64,000 nt of DNA from Cynocephalus volans (GCF_027409185.1 NC_084469.1:101433835-101497834), one strand, 5' to 3'; counted from the first letter of the stretch, positions 40,476 to 54,204 are shown. Translations and numbers: made by a program. The notes: generated by a model not told the origin, from the sequence alone.

Positions 40476-42188
40476 ACTGATAGTGTGCTTTTGAGTGTGA
40501 GCAGATCACACTTCTTCAGTGGTTTATTCCATTATTGAATAGCTTGACCCGTTTTTTGCTGTGAAGAATCGAAGTCTGACTTCCAGCCACTAGTTTCCTT
40601 TCCCTGCCTCTCCTCTGTTCCCCTGCTTCACCCGAATCTTTGATCTCCCAGCAATGTGGCACACCTTGGAGCAGGTCACCGTGGAGGTCTTATTTCCCCC
40701 TCTACTGGAAGATGTGGAGCTGCAGAGATCTCGGCAGGCACTTTCTTGGAGTCCTTCAGAGTTTCTTTGGAAACTACATATGGAAAGAGCCACGTGAAGT
40801 GTTCTAGAGATGGAAACAGAGCAGTGTACACAGGTGGGAGGAAATTTCGTTTACAGTTTTGGGAGCTGATCACAGAACCACCCCCAGGAGACAAAAGCAC
40901 CTTATTTTATGAGATTGAAATTCTTTGTAGAGCCACTCAGGCCCTGTTAGGAATTAACGTCTTATCTCTGAAGGACCTAAAAAAATAGATCCAGTTAATT
41001 CCCATGGTTCCTCTTTACTACTGGGGCAGAGTAAACCACGTAAGCTCTAATCACCTACTCCATGCCACTGCACCTTGAGGTCTCAGGGTGGGCGGGTGAA
41101 AGCACAGCACTTTTCAGCCCAGTTCTACCCAAGGACCACCATCCATTCATTTATTTATAGACATTAGTGTCCCTATTTAAGATATATATATATGGACACA
41201 TATTATATCTTTTCTGGGCATTGAAGATAGGATAGAAGTTGTCTACAGATGGTGTCCTATCTGATTGATTGATAGAGAGCTCCTCTTTTCAATGGAAAAA
41301 TATGACCCACAGTTGGATGACAGTGGCCTTTGCCCCTTTGTGCGTCTCTTCTTGAGCCTGTCTTCAGTGGTTCAGAATAGGATTTATTGTGAAATTAGGT
41401 GATGGTCCTGGATGAAGTTGGGTTTGGGCATTGGATGAGATTGGGTTTGGGCATTAGATGAGATGAGGGGGTAGGGACACCACATTCTTGCGTCCAGGCC
41501 ATTGAGACTGAGCCAACTTTGTGCAAACATTTCTTTGTCAGCTGGTAGAAGGAATTGCACCTTATGGGCTGTTGGGACTTACCTCCCACATTAGACCTAA
41601 AGATACAGAACTCCTCCAAGAAGAAGGGACGTCAGTGGAAAGAAAGACATATCCTTCCCCAAAGCAATCCACTTGGAGGCAGAATTGGTAGGACAGGCTG
41701 TCATAGGGACCAGGCATTTGGCATTTTCAGACAATATAGTGATAGATCAATGATTTCTATGAATTGATCCCTTTTTGCAAAATGGAGGTGATAATGGTAC
41801 CTGCCTCATAGTGTGTTTGTGAGGATTACTGACTTTGTATAATGCTTAGAGTAATGGCCTGGCACACTGAGCACAAAACAGATACTCAATTTAGCAAACA
41901 TATTTAGGATCTTTCACACAGTACGCACTGGAAATAAAAGCAGATATCAAGAACAAATAAGTTTCTGTCTTCTAGAGTTTGAGAGCACTAAAAATATTCA
42001 TGTTTGTTCTGCAAGTGTACTTTGGTGTTTCTTCTATTCTGGACCTAAGGCCTCCTTCTCCATACAAATACTCTGTTAACTAAAGCCCAAAACCTTAGAT
42101 CCACTTTGTTCTGGGCCTTAGGACAGAGTGTTGCCCTCACTTCATTTTCCCGCATTTTCCTGTTCTTGATTATTCTGGGTCAGGTAGA
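40476..42188. other. Intergenic DNA, no gene seen
   Basis: An ORF of 110 codons at 40656-40988 (+) overlaps one of 74 codons on the - strand and has no family resemblance. A 23-base tandem repeat, 41411-41433 and 41434-41456 (GATGAAGTTGGGTTTGGGCA type), has a third partial unit. At 41770-41900, GATAATGGTACCTGCCTCAT and GGCCTGGCACACTGAGCAC are a MIR fragment on the + strand. Confidence 0.5.
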
Positions 42189-42425
42189 TCAGTGGTTCTC
42201 ATCCAGGGGTGATTTTGTCCCTAGAGAACATTTGGCAATATCCGAAGATATTTTTGATGGTCATGGCTTGGCAGTGGGGAGGCGGGGGGGACGCATGGTT
42301 GCTACTGGCATCTAATGGGTTGAGGCTGCAGATGGTGCTAAATGCCCTGCAATGCATAGGACAGCCTGCACTATAAAGAAATATCTGGCCCCAAATATCA
42401 ACAGTACCCAGGGTGAAAAACCCTG
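42189..42425 (+). repeat. MER20 hAT element
   Basis: CAGTGGTTCTCATCCAGGGG, TTTGGCAATATCCGAAGATA, GCAATGCATAGGACAGCCTG and AAATATCAACAGTACCCAGG cover the whole element, ending GAAAAACCCTG. A G-rich run at 42276-42290 sits inside it. Confidence 0.8.
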
Positions 42426-43059
42426 TGGTAGAGTAATAATTCCTAGACTAGGAACTAAGGGAAAGCTGGAGCACAATTAGCTACTGCTCCAGGTTCATTA
42501 AGATGCCTTCCTCTTGGTCCCACCTAGTTCTGTCCACATCACCAGGGCCAGGGATTTCATAGAGTGGTTGGAAGCTAAGACCTAAGAGCACTGAATAAAA
42601 CCTCTCCACCCCCACCCCCAGCCCAGGAGCAGTTTGTACTCACTCTCAGATGCCTGCTGGAGAAGAACAAAGCTGGGCAGAGCTTTGAGGGTACAGAATC
42701 CTGCCAATAGATCCACCTCTTGTTAGCACAAGATGGGGACACAAGAAAATAAATGCTGTGTTCATAAATATGTCCATCACTTGTTGAGAATTTATATATT
42801 AGATAGAACACTAATTTTCTATAATCACTCCAACAATTATTTACAAATGGAGAATCTGAGGTAAAAAGTAAGGACATTGGAATCTGCCTGAGTCCAAATC
42901 CTGTACTCACCAAGAGGGTTCAGTAGTCCTCATGTCAACCGAAAAACAGTTTTTAGGTTTTTTGCTCTCAGTACAAGAAAATCTCCGTACGGAGTTGAAT
43001 CATGTATGAAGGATACTTTATACAACAAAATTGCAGAAATAAGTTCTCACATGTCAATA

Positions 43060-44490
43060 ATAACCTGGAATGTAAATTGATTAAACTCTCCAATTAGAAG
43101 ATATAGAGTGGCTGAATGGAAAAGAAAGATTCAACAGTGTGCTTCCTATAGGAGACTCACCTAACTCTTAAAGATAAACATAGACTAAAAGTGAAGGGTT
43201 AGAAAAAGATATTCCATGCAAATGGAAACCAAAAGTGAGTAGGAGTAGCCATACTTACATCAGATAAAATAGGCTTTTAAATAAAAAACTCTAAAAAGAG
43301 AAAAAGGTCATTATATAATAATAAAGGGACCAATTCAACAAGAGGATATAGCAGTCATAAATATATATGTATGCAGCACTGGAGCACCTGGATATATAAA
43401 GTAACTATTACTAGTCCTAAGGGGCGAGGTATACTACAATTTAGTAATAGTAGGAGACTTCACCACCCACATTTGACAATGGGCAGATCATCAAGACAAA
43501 ATAAATATCTGACTAAGAATGAAATGGGCCAAGAATCTTAATAGACATTTCTCAAAAGGAGACATACAAATAGCCAACAGGCATATGAAAAAATGCTCAA
43601 CATCACTAATCATAAGGGAAATACAAATCAAAACCACCAAGAGATATCACCTGACTCCAGTTAGAATGGCTTTATCCAAAAGACAAAAGAAACAAGTGTT
43701 GGTGAGGACATGAAGAAAGGGGTACACTTGCACACTATTGGTGGAAGTGTAAACTAGTACAGCTGAGATGGAAAACAGTATGGAGGTTCTTCAAGAAATT
43801 AAAAATAGAACTACCATATGATCCAGCAGTGCCACTGCTGGGTATATACCCAAAGGAAATTAAGTCAGTATGTTGAGATATCTGCACTCCCATGTTTATT
43901 GCCACACAATTCACAATAGCCCAGATATGGAATTAACCTAAGTGTTCAACAATGAATGAACAGATTTTTTTAAAATATGGCATGCATACACAATGGAATA
44001 TGATTCAGCAAGGAAAAAGAAGAATGAATTCCTGTCATTTACAGCAACATAGGTATACCTAGAGGGCATTATGTTACGTGAAGTAAGCCAGGCACAGAAA
44101 GACAAATACCACATGATAACATTCATATGTGAAATCTAAAAAAAAAAGAAAATGTTGATATTATAGAGACAGAGTAGAACAGTGGTTGCCAGAGACTGGG
44201 GAAGAAATGGGGGAAGAGAAATCGGAGAGGTTGGCCAGTGAATACAAAATTACGCTCAGGAAGAATAAGTTCTGATGTTTAATTGCACAGTAGGGTGACT
44301 GGTTAACAGTTAAGTTTTGTGTATTACATGATAGGTTTTTGAATGTTTTTGCCACAAATGATAAATTTTTGAGGTGATGAATGTACTATCCTGACTTGAT
44401 TATTACCCAACATATATTATGTATCAAAACATCAGATTGTACCATATGTATGATTACTATGTGCCAATTAAAATGAACTTTTTGTTTTTT
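43060..44490 (+). repeat. LINE-1, internally deleted
   Basis: The left part (about 43060-43500) reads as an early ORF2 segment (GAGACTCACCTAACTC, AAAATAGGCTTTTAAATAAAA). At about 43515 it jumps to the ORF2 C-terminal region (GCCAACAGGCATATGAAAAA, CACCTGACTCCAGTTAGAATG) and runs through a complete 3' UTR. Bases 42426-43059 before it are unassigned. Confidence 0.75.
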
Positions 44491-46129
44491 TAAGAAAGTA
44501 AAGAAAGGCTAGTAATTCATAGTTGGAATCATTTCTTTTCACCATTGAACTATGTATGCACGAATCTCTTTTGCATTTGGAAGACATTAGTTAAGTTTTC
44601 TGGTATAACCCACTTCAGGGCAGTTTATTGATTTGGCAGCCAGTGATCCCATTGTTAGGTAGATCCACATTCCACCACCTAATAATCTTCTTTAGGTATA
44701 AATATGTGGTAAAAAGATAAACATTGTGCAGAATAAGAGTACTGAGAACAAATAAACCAGAGTTTTGCAGTGGTTTTCTCTCTAGGCTTTCCATAAGAAA
44801 GTGCAAACAACTGCTTTAGCTTGAATTTCTTAAAAGCAGATCCTCAGGCAAGGGCTATTAGAGGAATTTACTGGGAACTCTTCCCAGGAAAACTGGCAAT
44901 GGAGTGGGGAAATGTGACTGAGAAGAGTACGAGACCAAGAAAGGGTAAAATATCAAGTAAATGTTATCAAACTGCAAGAAGTTCACCCACCAGTGTGCAG
45001 CCCAACTAATAAATCTGTACACTGGGATTTGCAGTGGGAAAGATCAATGTTTATAGGAGGACACCAACCAAGGGGAGCAGGCTAGCTTAATGCTGTAAAG
45101 AACTGAACTCTACAAAAGCTTAGAATCATAAGCATTTATAGTATACATTTTGAGAGTAGGGATTTCAGGAGTCATGTGGGATTTTAATTGGCTCGTGGTG
45201 AAGTCAGCATAGCTGTTCCAGATAACTTGATTGATGTCTTCCTTAGCTTTTCAGGGTTTGGATAGTACATATAACAAGTTCACAGGTTGCAGGTTGTCTG
45301 AAAAACAGCTCAACACATGTAAATAATGTCATCCAGTCCTGCAACCAAGATTCAAAATATCAAATAACCATGGGAAAGAGGAAATTCAGAGAAATGCATA
45401 CTCAGCTAGCTTTATGCTTATCTTCTGTTAGGGAAGCGTACTCCTATTTCTGGGAATTCAGCCAGCCAGTTTGCCTTGCAAACTTCCTCCAGGGCTGAGT
45501 CCTGCTCCAGCTCTAGGGGAAAAGGATCACATATAGGGGTCCTGCTGATCAAATATAAGGGTCCTGCTGTTTCACAAATCCTCATGAAGAGAAACTTTCA
45601 CTGAATCCCACAAGGAAGCTCTGGAGACATGTAAGTCACAACCCAAGGGTCATCCCAAGCATCAGTCATTGGTTCAGGGATGCTCCCAGAGGAAACAAAT
45701 TACTCAGTATATCTGGATCTTCCAGTACACAGTTAGTGTGTTCCCCCAGCCTGAGGGAAGACCTCAAAGAAGATACAAAGAATCTGGCCATTGCCAATGA
45801 AAAGCACACAGGGAGCTTCTGTGGAAATCAGTGGCACAGGGATGTGGGGGCTTGCCACGGGGATGTGGGGGGTGGGGAATGGGTGGGGCACCAGCAGCAA
45901 CTGTTACTACAAGGCCGTCTGGGATAACTGAAGCAAGCTGAGCTTTTCCATCTGCCTTGTGCTCAGTGATACCTCCGCCACCTATCTAACTTTGGGTAAG
46001 ACAATTCACTCCTTACAAACTAAGAATTCTTATTTCCAATGAAGACAAACTGCCTACCTTTTAAGACTGTTTTAAAAAATATAGAAGATGAATGACAAGT
46101 ACCTGCCATCTAAAGAGTGCTCGGTATAG
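44491..46129. other. Intergenic DNA, no gene seen
   Basis: Non-repetitive to my eye, with only short ORFs. A GGGGATGTGGGG direct repeat occurs at about 45839-45870. No promoter, splice or coding signal can be supported. Confidence 0.4.
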
Positions 46130-46345
46130 TCAGTAGTACAGGTACTGCCGCCGGAGCCAAATGGGCTGGATTTTCATCCTCATTCTGTTATTTTCCACTA
46201 GCTGCATGAAATTGGGCAAGTTACTTAACCACTCAGACCCTCAGTTTTTTTCATCTTTAGAATGGAACAGGCCTCATAAGTTTAGAGTGTGAAATGAATT
46301 AATGTATGTAAAATACTTAAAACAGTGACTGGAAATTCATAAGGA
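46130..46345 (+). repeat. MIR element
   Basis: CTAGCTGCATGAAATTGGGC, AAGTTACTTAACCACTCAG and AACAGTGACTGGAAATTCA are in MIR order; the core is well preserved. Confidence 0.7.
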
Positions 46346-46539
46346 CTTTGTAAATATTATATATTATTATCATTTGCCTGTATTTTCATACAGGTGAGCA
46401 TATTTGCATTTCATAATAAAAGGATTATATTACATAAAAACATTTACCACATGTAGTTGTAAGGTCATCAAAATTTGATCTTGAAAACCCCACAGTTTTT
46501 TGTACATTTAATTTTAATTTACAAACATTTTTCAGCTAT

Positions 46540-49500
46540 CGATGGATGAGTGGATAAACCAAATGTGGTAGATCAATACAGCAAGAAAATATAACCATTT
46601 TAAATATATATGCATCCAACATCAGAGCAACCAGATATATAAAGCAAATATTATCACCTCTAAAGAGAGAGATAGACACCAACAAAATAATAGCTGGGCA
46701 CTTTAACACCCCACTCTCAGCATTGAACAGATCATCAAAACAGAAAATCAAGGAAACATCAAATTTAAATGGCACCACAAACCTGGTGTACCTAACAGAC
46801 ATATACAGAGCATTTCACCCAACTGCTGCAGAATACACATTCTTCTCATCAGCACATTGAACATTCTCCAGGATTGACTGTATTCTGGGCCACAAAACTA
46901 TTCTTAACAAATTCAAAAAAATTGAAATTGTATCAAGTATTTTTTTCTGACCATAATGAAATAAGACCAGAAATCAATAACGAGGACCTTGTGAAACTAC
47001 ACAAATACATGAAAGTTAAACAACATGCTCTTGAATAGCCAATGGGTCAAAGAAGAGATAAAGAAGAAAATCAAAAAATGTCTTGAAACTAATGAAGACA
47101 GAAGTATAACATTCCAAAACCCATGGGATAAAGCCAAGGCAGTATTAAGAGGAAAGCTTATAGCAATAAACACCTACATTAAAAAAAAATTAAATAAACA
47201 GCCTAACAACACACCTCAAGAAACTAGAAAAGTTAGGACAAACTAAACCCAAAATAAGTAGAAGAAAAGAAATAATAAAAATCAGAGCAGAAATAAATGA
47301 AATTGAAACTAAAAATAAAATACAAAAGATCAATGAAACAATGTTGGTTCTTTGAAAAGGCAAACAAAATTGAAAAACTATTAGCCAGACTAAACAAGAA
47401 AAAAATAGAGAAGAACAAATAAAATCAGAAACTTAAATGGAAACATTACAACAGTTATCACCGAAATACAAAGGATCATCAGACTATTATGAACATCTAT
47501 ACGCCAATAAATATGAAAAAGAGGAAATGGATAAATTCCTGGATACATATGACCTACCAAGACTGAACCAAGAAGAAATAGAAAACCTAAACAGACATAA
47601 CAAGTAACAAAACTGAATCGGTAATAAAAAGTCTCCCAATAAAGAAAAGCACAGGACCAGATAGCTTTACTGCTGAATTCTACCAACTATTATGGAAGAA
47701 CTAATGCAAATACTTCTTAAACTTTTTCATAAAGTTTAAGTGGATGGAATTCTTCCAAACTTACACTACAAGGCCAGCATTCCCCTAATAGCAAAACCAG
47801 ACAACAACAACACAATAATAAAAGAAAACTACAGGCCAATATCCCTGATTAACATAGATGCAAAAATCCTAAATAAAATACTAGCAAACCAAATCAAAAG
47901 AACATTAAAAATATTTTACACCATGATCAAGTGGAATTTATCCCAGGGATGCAAGGATGGTTCAACATACATAAATCAATAAATGTAATATGTCACATTA
48001 ACAGGATGAAAGAAAAAAAAACGATATGATCATCTTGATAGATGCAGAAAAAGCATTTTATAAATTTCAACATCCCCTTCATGATAGACTCTCAACAAAT
48101 TAGGTGTAGAAGTACAGTATCTCAACACAATAAAGGCTATTTCTGACAAACCCACAGCTAGCATCATACTAAATTGGGAAAAGCTGAAAGCTTTCCCATT
48201 AAAAACTAGAACAAGACAAGGATGCCCACTTTAACCACTTATATTCAACATAGTACTGGAAGTCCTAGCCAAAGCAGTTAAGCAAGAGAAAGAAATAAAG
48301 GACACCTAACTTCAGAAGGAGGAAGTCCCTTTGAAGATCACATGGTTTTATATAGAGAGAAACAAAGACTGTACCAAAAAACTCCTAGACATGATAAACA
48401 AATTCAGTAAAATTGCAGGATACATGCAAAAATCAGTAGCATTTCTATACACCAAAAATGAACTTGCAGGAAAAATTAAGAATACCATCTCATTTACAAT
48501 AGCAACAATGAAATAAAATGCCTAGGAAGAAATTTAACCAAGGAGGTGGAATATCTCTACAATGAAAACTCTAAAGCACTGATTAAAGAAAGAAACACAC
48601 ACACACGCACACGCACACACACACACACAAGCACACACACAAGTAGAAAGATCCCATGCTCATGGATTGGAAGAATAATTATCATCAAAATGACTATACT
48701 ACCCAAAGAGATCTACAGATTCATTGCAATCCCCTTCAAACTACCAATGACATACTTCACAGACATTTTTCAAAAAATCAAAATTTTATATGGAACAAGA
48801 GATTCCAAATAGCCAAAGAAATCCTGAGCAAAAAGAAGAAAGTGAGGGTTTCACACTCCCTGGCATCAAAATATCCTACAAAACTATAGTAATTAAAACA
48901 GCATGGTGCTGGCACAAAACAAACACATAGACCAATGGAACAGAATAGAGAATTCATAAGTAAATCCGTGTACCTACAGCCAACTGATTTTTGACAAAGG
49001 AGCCAAGAACATACATTGGGGAAAGGACAGCCTCTTCAATAAACGGTGCTGGAAAAATTGGAGATCCATATGCAGAAGAATGAAACTAGAACCCTATCTC
49101 ACATCATATACCAAAATCATCTCAACCTGGATTAAAGACTTAAATGTAAGACCCAAAACTATAAAACTTCTAGAAGACAACAGGGAAAATGCTTCAGGTC
49201 ATAGGACTGGGCAAGGATTTTATGAATAATACTTCTGAAGCACAGGGAACAAAAGCAAAATTAACAAATGGTATTATATCAAATTTAAAAGCTCTGCACA
49301 GCAAAGGAAGCAATCAACAGATTGAAAAGACAACCTACAGAATGGGCAAAAATATTTGCAAACTATGCATCTGACAAAGGATTAGTATCCAGAACATACA
49401 AAAAACTCAAACAACTCAGTAGTAAAAATATGATTTTAAAATGGGCAAAGGAACAAAATAGACACTTTTTAAAAGATGGCATACCAGTGGCCAACAGGCA

Positions 49501-50435
49501 TATGAAAAAATGCTCAACATCACTAATCACCAGAGAAGTGCAAGTCAAAACTACATTGAGATATCATCTCACCCCAGTTAGACTGGTCATTATCAAAAAG
49601 GCAGAGAATAACAAATGCTGGCAAGGATGAAGAGAGAGGGGAACACTTATACACTGTTGGTGGGACTGTAAATTAGTACAGTCATTATGGAAAACAGTAT
49701 GGAGGTTCCTCAAATAACTACAGATAGAACTACCATACAATCCAGCAATCCCTCTACTGAGCATAAACCCAAAGGATTAGAAATAATTGTCAAAGGGATA
49801 CCTGCACTCCCATGTTTATCGCAGCTCTATTCTCAACAGCCAAGAGTTGGAACCAACATAAATGTCCATCGATGGATGAGTGTGTAAGGAAAATGTAGTA
49901 TATATACCAATGGAATACTGCTCAGCCATAGAAAAGAATGAAATTCTGCCATTTGCAGTAACATGGATGAGCTGGTAGAAAATTATGTTAAGTGAAATAA
50001 GCCAGGCACAGAGAGGGAAATACTTCATGTCCTCACTCATAGGTAGAAGGAAAGGAAAGAAAGAAGAAAGAAACAACGATCATAATAATACCTGAACTTT
50101 CAGAAGGAGAGAATAAAACTTTTGTTTCTAGAGCTGGGAAAGCGGGGGAGGGGTATACCAAGAAATGGTTTAATGGACACAAAACAGCTAGTTAAGAAAA
50201 ATAAGCTCTATGGATGTACAGTCAGGCTCGGCACCTATAATTAACGATAATTTACTGTATGTTATCAAGTGACTGGAAGAGAGGAGACTGAATGTCCTCA
50301 ACATAAAGAAATGATTTTTATTTTGTAATGGTGAACATGCTAATTATCCTGACTTGATCATCACACATTGTACACAAGTATTGATACTCAACTCTGCAAA
50401 TACAATTGCATTTCAGTTAAAAAAATAAATATGTT
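46540..50435 (+). repeat. LINE-1, 3.9 kb, 5'-truncated, sense
   Basis: Runs from the ORF2 endonuclease region (GCATCCAACATCAGAGCAAC) through reverse transcriptase words (CCAATATCCCTGATTAACAT, about 47834) to the C-terminal Cys region and 3' UTR, ending near 50435 in AAAAAAATAAAT. Frames are broken throughout, with the longest about 102 codons. A (CA)n microsatellite interrupts ORF2 at about 48595-48645. No target duplication was identified. Confidence 0.9.
48595..48642 (+). repeat. (CA)n microsatellite inside LINE-1
   Basis: An interrupted CA/CG run beginning AAACACACACACACGCACAC. It interrupts LINE-1 ORF2 sequence and probably expanded in place. Confidence 0.9.
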
Positions 50436-51159
50436 AAGATGTCGAAGTGAGCATCTCAGAGAAACAAAAAAAGGAAAAGGTGTCCTCCTCATGATTCTAC
50501 CCAAGTTGCTCTTTCTGATGTTTTCTGTGCCATTAAGTGCAATGGATATTGTTCAGCCTTTATTTTACTTGTCCTCATAGCATTATCTTACATGGTTGAC
50601 TCTCCCTCTCTTGCAACATGACTTTCTCTGGCTCCACAACGTATTCAACACCACGTAGCTGATACAGTCCCAAGGGATTCACTGAGGCAGATGCATCTCT
50701 ATTTTCTTGTATACTTCAAGTCCCTAGGTACCATGGCTACAAGAAAATGAGTCTCCACAGCAGAAACACTTTTCTGAGGAAGAACCTCTTTATCTCAAAG
50801 CCAAACCAATAGTGATGCAAGAAGTTAGAGCCTCACGGGGACAGAAAGATGCACCCAGCTCCATAGCTGTCTTCTTGGAAACAAAATTAGGACATGTGGT
50901 TTCTTTGACTCATTTTCTCTTTAAGGGAGTTAAATGACTTGGAGAGTAGTACATCACAGGGACAACTAATTTAATGATGAACTATGAGAAATCTGCCTCC
51001 CTGGGGCTTGAGAAACCATAAATACTTCTCTGTAACCTCTCGTCTGCTCAGTTCATGATGCCTAACCAGGAGGAGACCTCACTTGTACCTCTTAGAGACA
51101 TGAGTTAGGATGACTTTATGACAGGTTCCATCTCCCTGCCAAGACCTACTGACAGGAAG
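50436..51159. other. Intergenic DNA, no gene seen
   Basis: Only short ORFs; no repeat or gene signal recognised. Confidence 0.4.
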
Positions 51160-51245
51160 AAACTCTGGGAATGGAGCCACGCAGTCTGGTTTAAAAAGCT
51201 CTCCAGGTGATTCTGATGCATGCCAGGGGTCTTGGCCTCAGCTGT
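51160..51245 (-). repeat. MER5A fragment
   Basis: CTCTGGGAATGGAGCCACGC then CTCCAGGTGATTCTGATGCA are the second half of MER5A in the antisense direction. Confidence 0.7.
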
Positions 51246-51334
51246 TTTGTTTTGTTTGAAATCTCTTTTCTGACATTGTTTTGATGGATTGTCTTGCTTC
51301 TCTTTTACCTCATATTATTGGATTGCACGACAGT

Positions 51335-51720
51335 GCTACTTAACTTTTTATTTTAATATAATCTCAGATTTACAGAAAAGTTTCAAGAACAATACAAGTA
51401 ACTACTGTGTATGTCCTTTATCCTTCGAGAGTAGGTCACATTGCAGATATGTCTCTCTTTACAAATTCAGTATTTTCTATAAACACATACACTGTGTAAC
51501 ATAACCACAGTATAATTACCACAATCAGTAAATTAGCATTAATATGACCTTAATATGATACTATTATCAAATCTATAGGTCTCATTCATATTTCAATAAT
51601 TATCCCAATAATATCCTCTGTAGCAAAAGAAAGTCCCAGATCATGCATTTCCTTTGGGTGGCATGTCTCTTTTTTTAGCCTCCTTTAATCTGCAACATTT
51701 TCTAGACTTTCTTTGAATTT
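51335..51720 (-). repeat. Old LINE-like fragment, antisense
   Basis: CAGATTTACAGAAAAGTTTC and CTTTTTTTAGCCTCCTTTAA with nearby words follow a common old L1-type 3' UTR. Subfamily and exact ends are uncertain. Bases 51721-52039 are unassigned. Confidence 0.45.
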
Positions 51721-52039
51721 TATGGCATTGACATTTTTGGAGGGCACAAGTCAGATATTGTATAGCATATCCCCAAAGTTTGGTTTGTCTGATATTCCCC
51801 ACTCTTTAGAGTGAAGTCCTGCATCTTTGGCAAGAATCCCACAGAAACGATTTTTTTTTTTTCTTTTTCGTTGAATCCCATCAGAAAATACATGATATTG
51901 ATGTGTCTCATTACTGATGCTCCGTGATTATCTGACAGGGTTGTTTCTATAATGGATGCTTGAGATAGATGGCTGAGATTAGAGTCAATTTTCTAGGATT
52001 CCATTTTGTTTGGGTTACTACAAAATGTATATTTAATAT

Positions 52040-52765
52040 GGATGGTTTGCTATGAGATATCAATTCACACCTGTTAGAATGACTATTATCAAAAAGACAG
52101 AGATAACAGTGTTGGCAAAGATGTGAAAAAAAAACCCTGTACACTGTTGGTGGGAATGTCGATTGGTGCAGCTATTATGGAAAACAGTATGGATATTCTT
52201 AAAGAAATTAGACATAGAGCTACCATAGGACCCAGCAATCCTTCTTCAGGACATACACCCAAAAGAAGTGAAATCACCACCTCATAAAGATACCTGCACT
52301 CCCGTGTTGACTGCACCATTATTCACAATAGCCAAGATATTGAAATAATCTAATTGTTGATGGCTGAATGGATAAAGAAACCAAGATAGATATACATATA
52401 CATATTATTCAGCCTTAAAAAAAGGAAGAGATCCTGCAATATATAGAGAGAATAAAACAGTAGGTACCAGAGTGGGGTGAGAGGAAGGAGGAAATGGGGG
52501 TGTAGGTCAAAGGATACAAAGTAGCAGATATGTAGGATCTAATGTACAACATGAGGACTATAGATAATAATGTGTTCTGTTTGGGATTTATACTAAACAA
52601 GTAGATTGTAGGGGCTCTTGACATACACACAAAAATGGGTAACTGGGAGATGATGAATATATTAATTTGTTTCACTATAGAAACCTTTTTACTATCTCTA
52701 TGTATCTCATACCATTAAGTTGTATACTTCAAATATACATGATGAGATTTGGTTTTTAAAAGCTT
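52040..52765 (+). repeat. LINE-1 3' end, sense, upstream of OR7D2
   Basis: ATGAGATATCAATTCACACC, CTGTTGGTGGGAATGTCGAT and GCCTTAAAAAAAGGAAGAGA run into a 3' UTR ending near 52765. It lies just 190 bases before the OR7D2 splice acceptor. Confidence 0.85.
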
Positions 52766-52936
52766 GAAAAAAGGCTACAAAGGTACACAGAGACTCCATT
52801 TCTTAGGATTCCATTTATGAGAGAAAGGAGATCTTAACTCTTATGCAAAATGACTGACTTCACAAATAACTAGAGCAAAAAGCATGGACATCATTTTTAT
52901 TATATGGAGGATGCCTGTTTGCTGCTAATTGATTTT

Positions 52937-52958
52937 GCTGTTGTCTTTTCCTTTGTAG
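52937..52958 (+). promoter_or_regulatory. OR7D2: Splice acceptor of the OR7D2 coding exon
   Basis: The pyrimidine-rich TTGCTGTTGTCTTTTCCTTTG followed by TAG gives an exon start at 52959, 13 bases before the ATG. Olfactory receptor genes usually have such a 5' UTR intron. Confidence 0.7.
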
Positions 52959-52971
52959 ATACATCAGATAC

Positions 52972-53910
52972 ATGGATGCAGAAAACCAAACAGCAGTTTT
53001 AGAGTTCATCCTCCTCGGACTCTCTGAGGATCCAGAACGGCAGCACCTCATATTTGTACTGTTCCTGTCCATGTACCTGGTCACGGTCCTCGGGAACCTG
53101 CTCATCATCTTGGCCATCAGCTCTGACTCCCACCTCCACACCCCCATGTACTTCTTCCTCTCCAACCTGTCCTTGGTTGACATCTGTTTCAGCACCAGCA
53201 TAGTCCCCAAGATGCTGGTGAACATACAGACAGAGAACAAAGCCATCTCCTACATAGACTGCCTAACTCAGGTATATTTTTCCATGCTTTTTCCTATCCT
53301 AGACACTCTACTCCTCACTGCGATGGCCTATGACCGGTTTGTGGCCATCTGCCACCCCCTGCACTACACAGTCATCATGAATTCCCGCCTCTGTGGCCTG
53401 CTGGTTTTTATGACCTGGTTCATTGGTGTCATGACTTCTCTGCTCCATATTTCTCTGATGATGCATCTGACCTTCTGTAAAGATCTTGAAATTCCACATT
53501 TCTTTTGTGAACTGACACAGATTCTCAAGTTGGCCTGCTCTGATACCTTCCTGAACAGCACGTTGATATATTTTATGACGGGAGTGCTGGGCGTTTTCCC
53601 CCTCATTGGGATCCTTTTTTCTTACTCCCAAATTGTTTCATCCATACGGAAGATGTCCTCATCCAGAGGAAAGCAAAAAGCATTTTCCACCTGTGGGTCT
53701 CACCTCTCAGTCGTGTCTCTGTTTTATGGGACAGGCGTTGGGGTCTACTTCACGTCCATGGTGACTCACTCCTCCCAGAAAGTCTCAGTGGCTGCGGTGA
53801 TGTACACTGTGGTCACCCCCATGCTGAACCCCTTCATCTACAGCCTGAGGAACAGGGATGTGAAGGGGGCCCTGGGAAGACTCTTCTGCAGAGCAGCCTC
53901 TTGTCTGTGA
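52972..53910 (+). CDS. OR7D2: Olfactory receptor, OR7D2 orthologue (312 aa, intact)
   Basis: A seven-helix G-protein-coupled receptor that binds odorants at the cilia of olfactory neurons and signals through Golf and adenylate cyclase. The uninterrupted single-exon frame has the family marks: N-glycosylation site NQT (5-7), [13 protein letters not shown] (55-67) after TM1, Cys 97 at the start of TM3, [13 protein letters not shown] (118-130) at the end of TM3, extracellular Cys 169, 179 and 189, [12 protein letters not shown] (236-247) at TM6, and [12 protein letters not shown] (283-294) in TM7. The 312-residue length equals that of human OR7D2. The stretch TENKAISY (87-94) and the C-terminus RAASCL point to OR7D2 rather than OR7D4. 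The coding exon follows a splice acceptor (CTTTGTAG, to 52958), so a 5' UTR exon lies upstream and was not located. ZNF317 upstream on the same strand supports the orthology. Confidence 0.88.
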   Translation: MDAENQTAVLEFILLGLSEDPERQHLIFVLFLSMYLVTVLGNLLIILAISSDSHLHTPMYFFLSNLSLVDICFSTSIVPKMLVNIQTENKAISYIDCLTQVYFSMLFPILDTLLLTAMAYDRFVAICHPLHYTVIMNSRLCGLLVFMTWFIGVMTSLLHISLMMHLTFCKDLEIPHFFCELTQILKLACSDTFLNSTLIYFMTGVLGVFPLIGILFSYSQIVSSIRKMSSSRGKQKAFSTCGSHLSVVSLFYGTGVGVYFTSMVTHSSQKVSVAAVMYTVVTPMLNPFIYSLRNRDVKGALGRLFCRAASCL

Positions 53911-54204
53911 TGTATTCATTGGCCGCAAGAATAAGACGTTTTGTGGGTACCAGTGGCAAAACACACACGTGTGCACACTTTTATTGCAGTTTCTTACCCT
54001 TGGATCTCTCAAACCATATTGACTTCGCTCTCTTCTAGTTTTTACACACTTTTTAACACTCATCTCCCTGTAATTTCTTTGATGACATTTCTGCGTTATT
54101 TATTGTCCAGAATGTATGTCCTTGGTCATCTTTCTTACTTCCACACTGGTGAGTTCTAAGCTCAGACTCAAAACGTTTACTATAGCTTTGTTATCTCAAG
54201 TGTT

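Noticed and set aside
40656-40988. A 110-codon + strand ORF as a small gene
   Set aside because: No recognisable domain; it overlaps an antisense ORF and lacks promoter or splice evidence.
49322-49630. Open frames at 47025, 48331, 49189 and 49322 as genes
   Set aside because: They are fragments of LINE-1 ORF2, in order along one element.
52860-54063. Minus-strand ORFs of 80-128 codons over OR7D2
   Set aside because: They are antisense shadows of the olfactory receptor gene.
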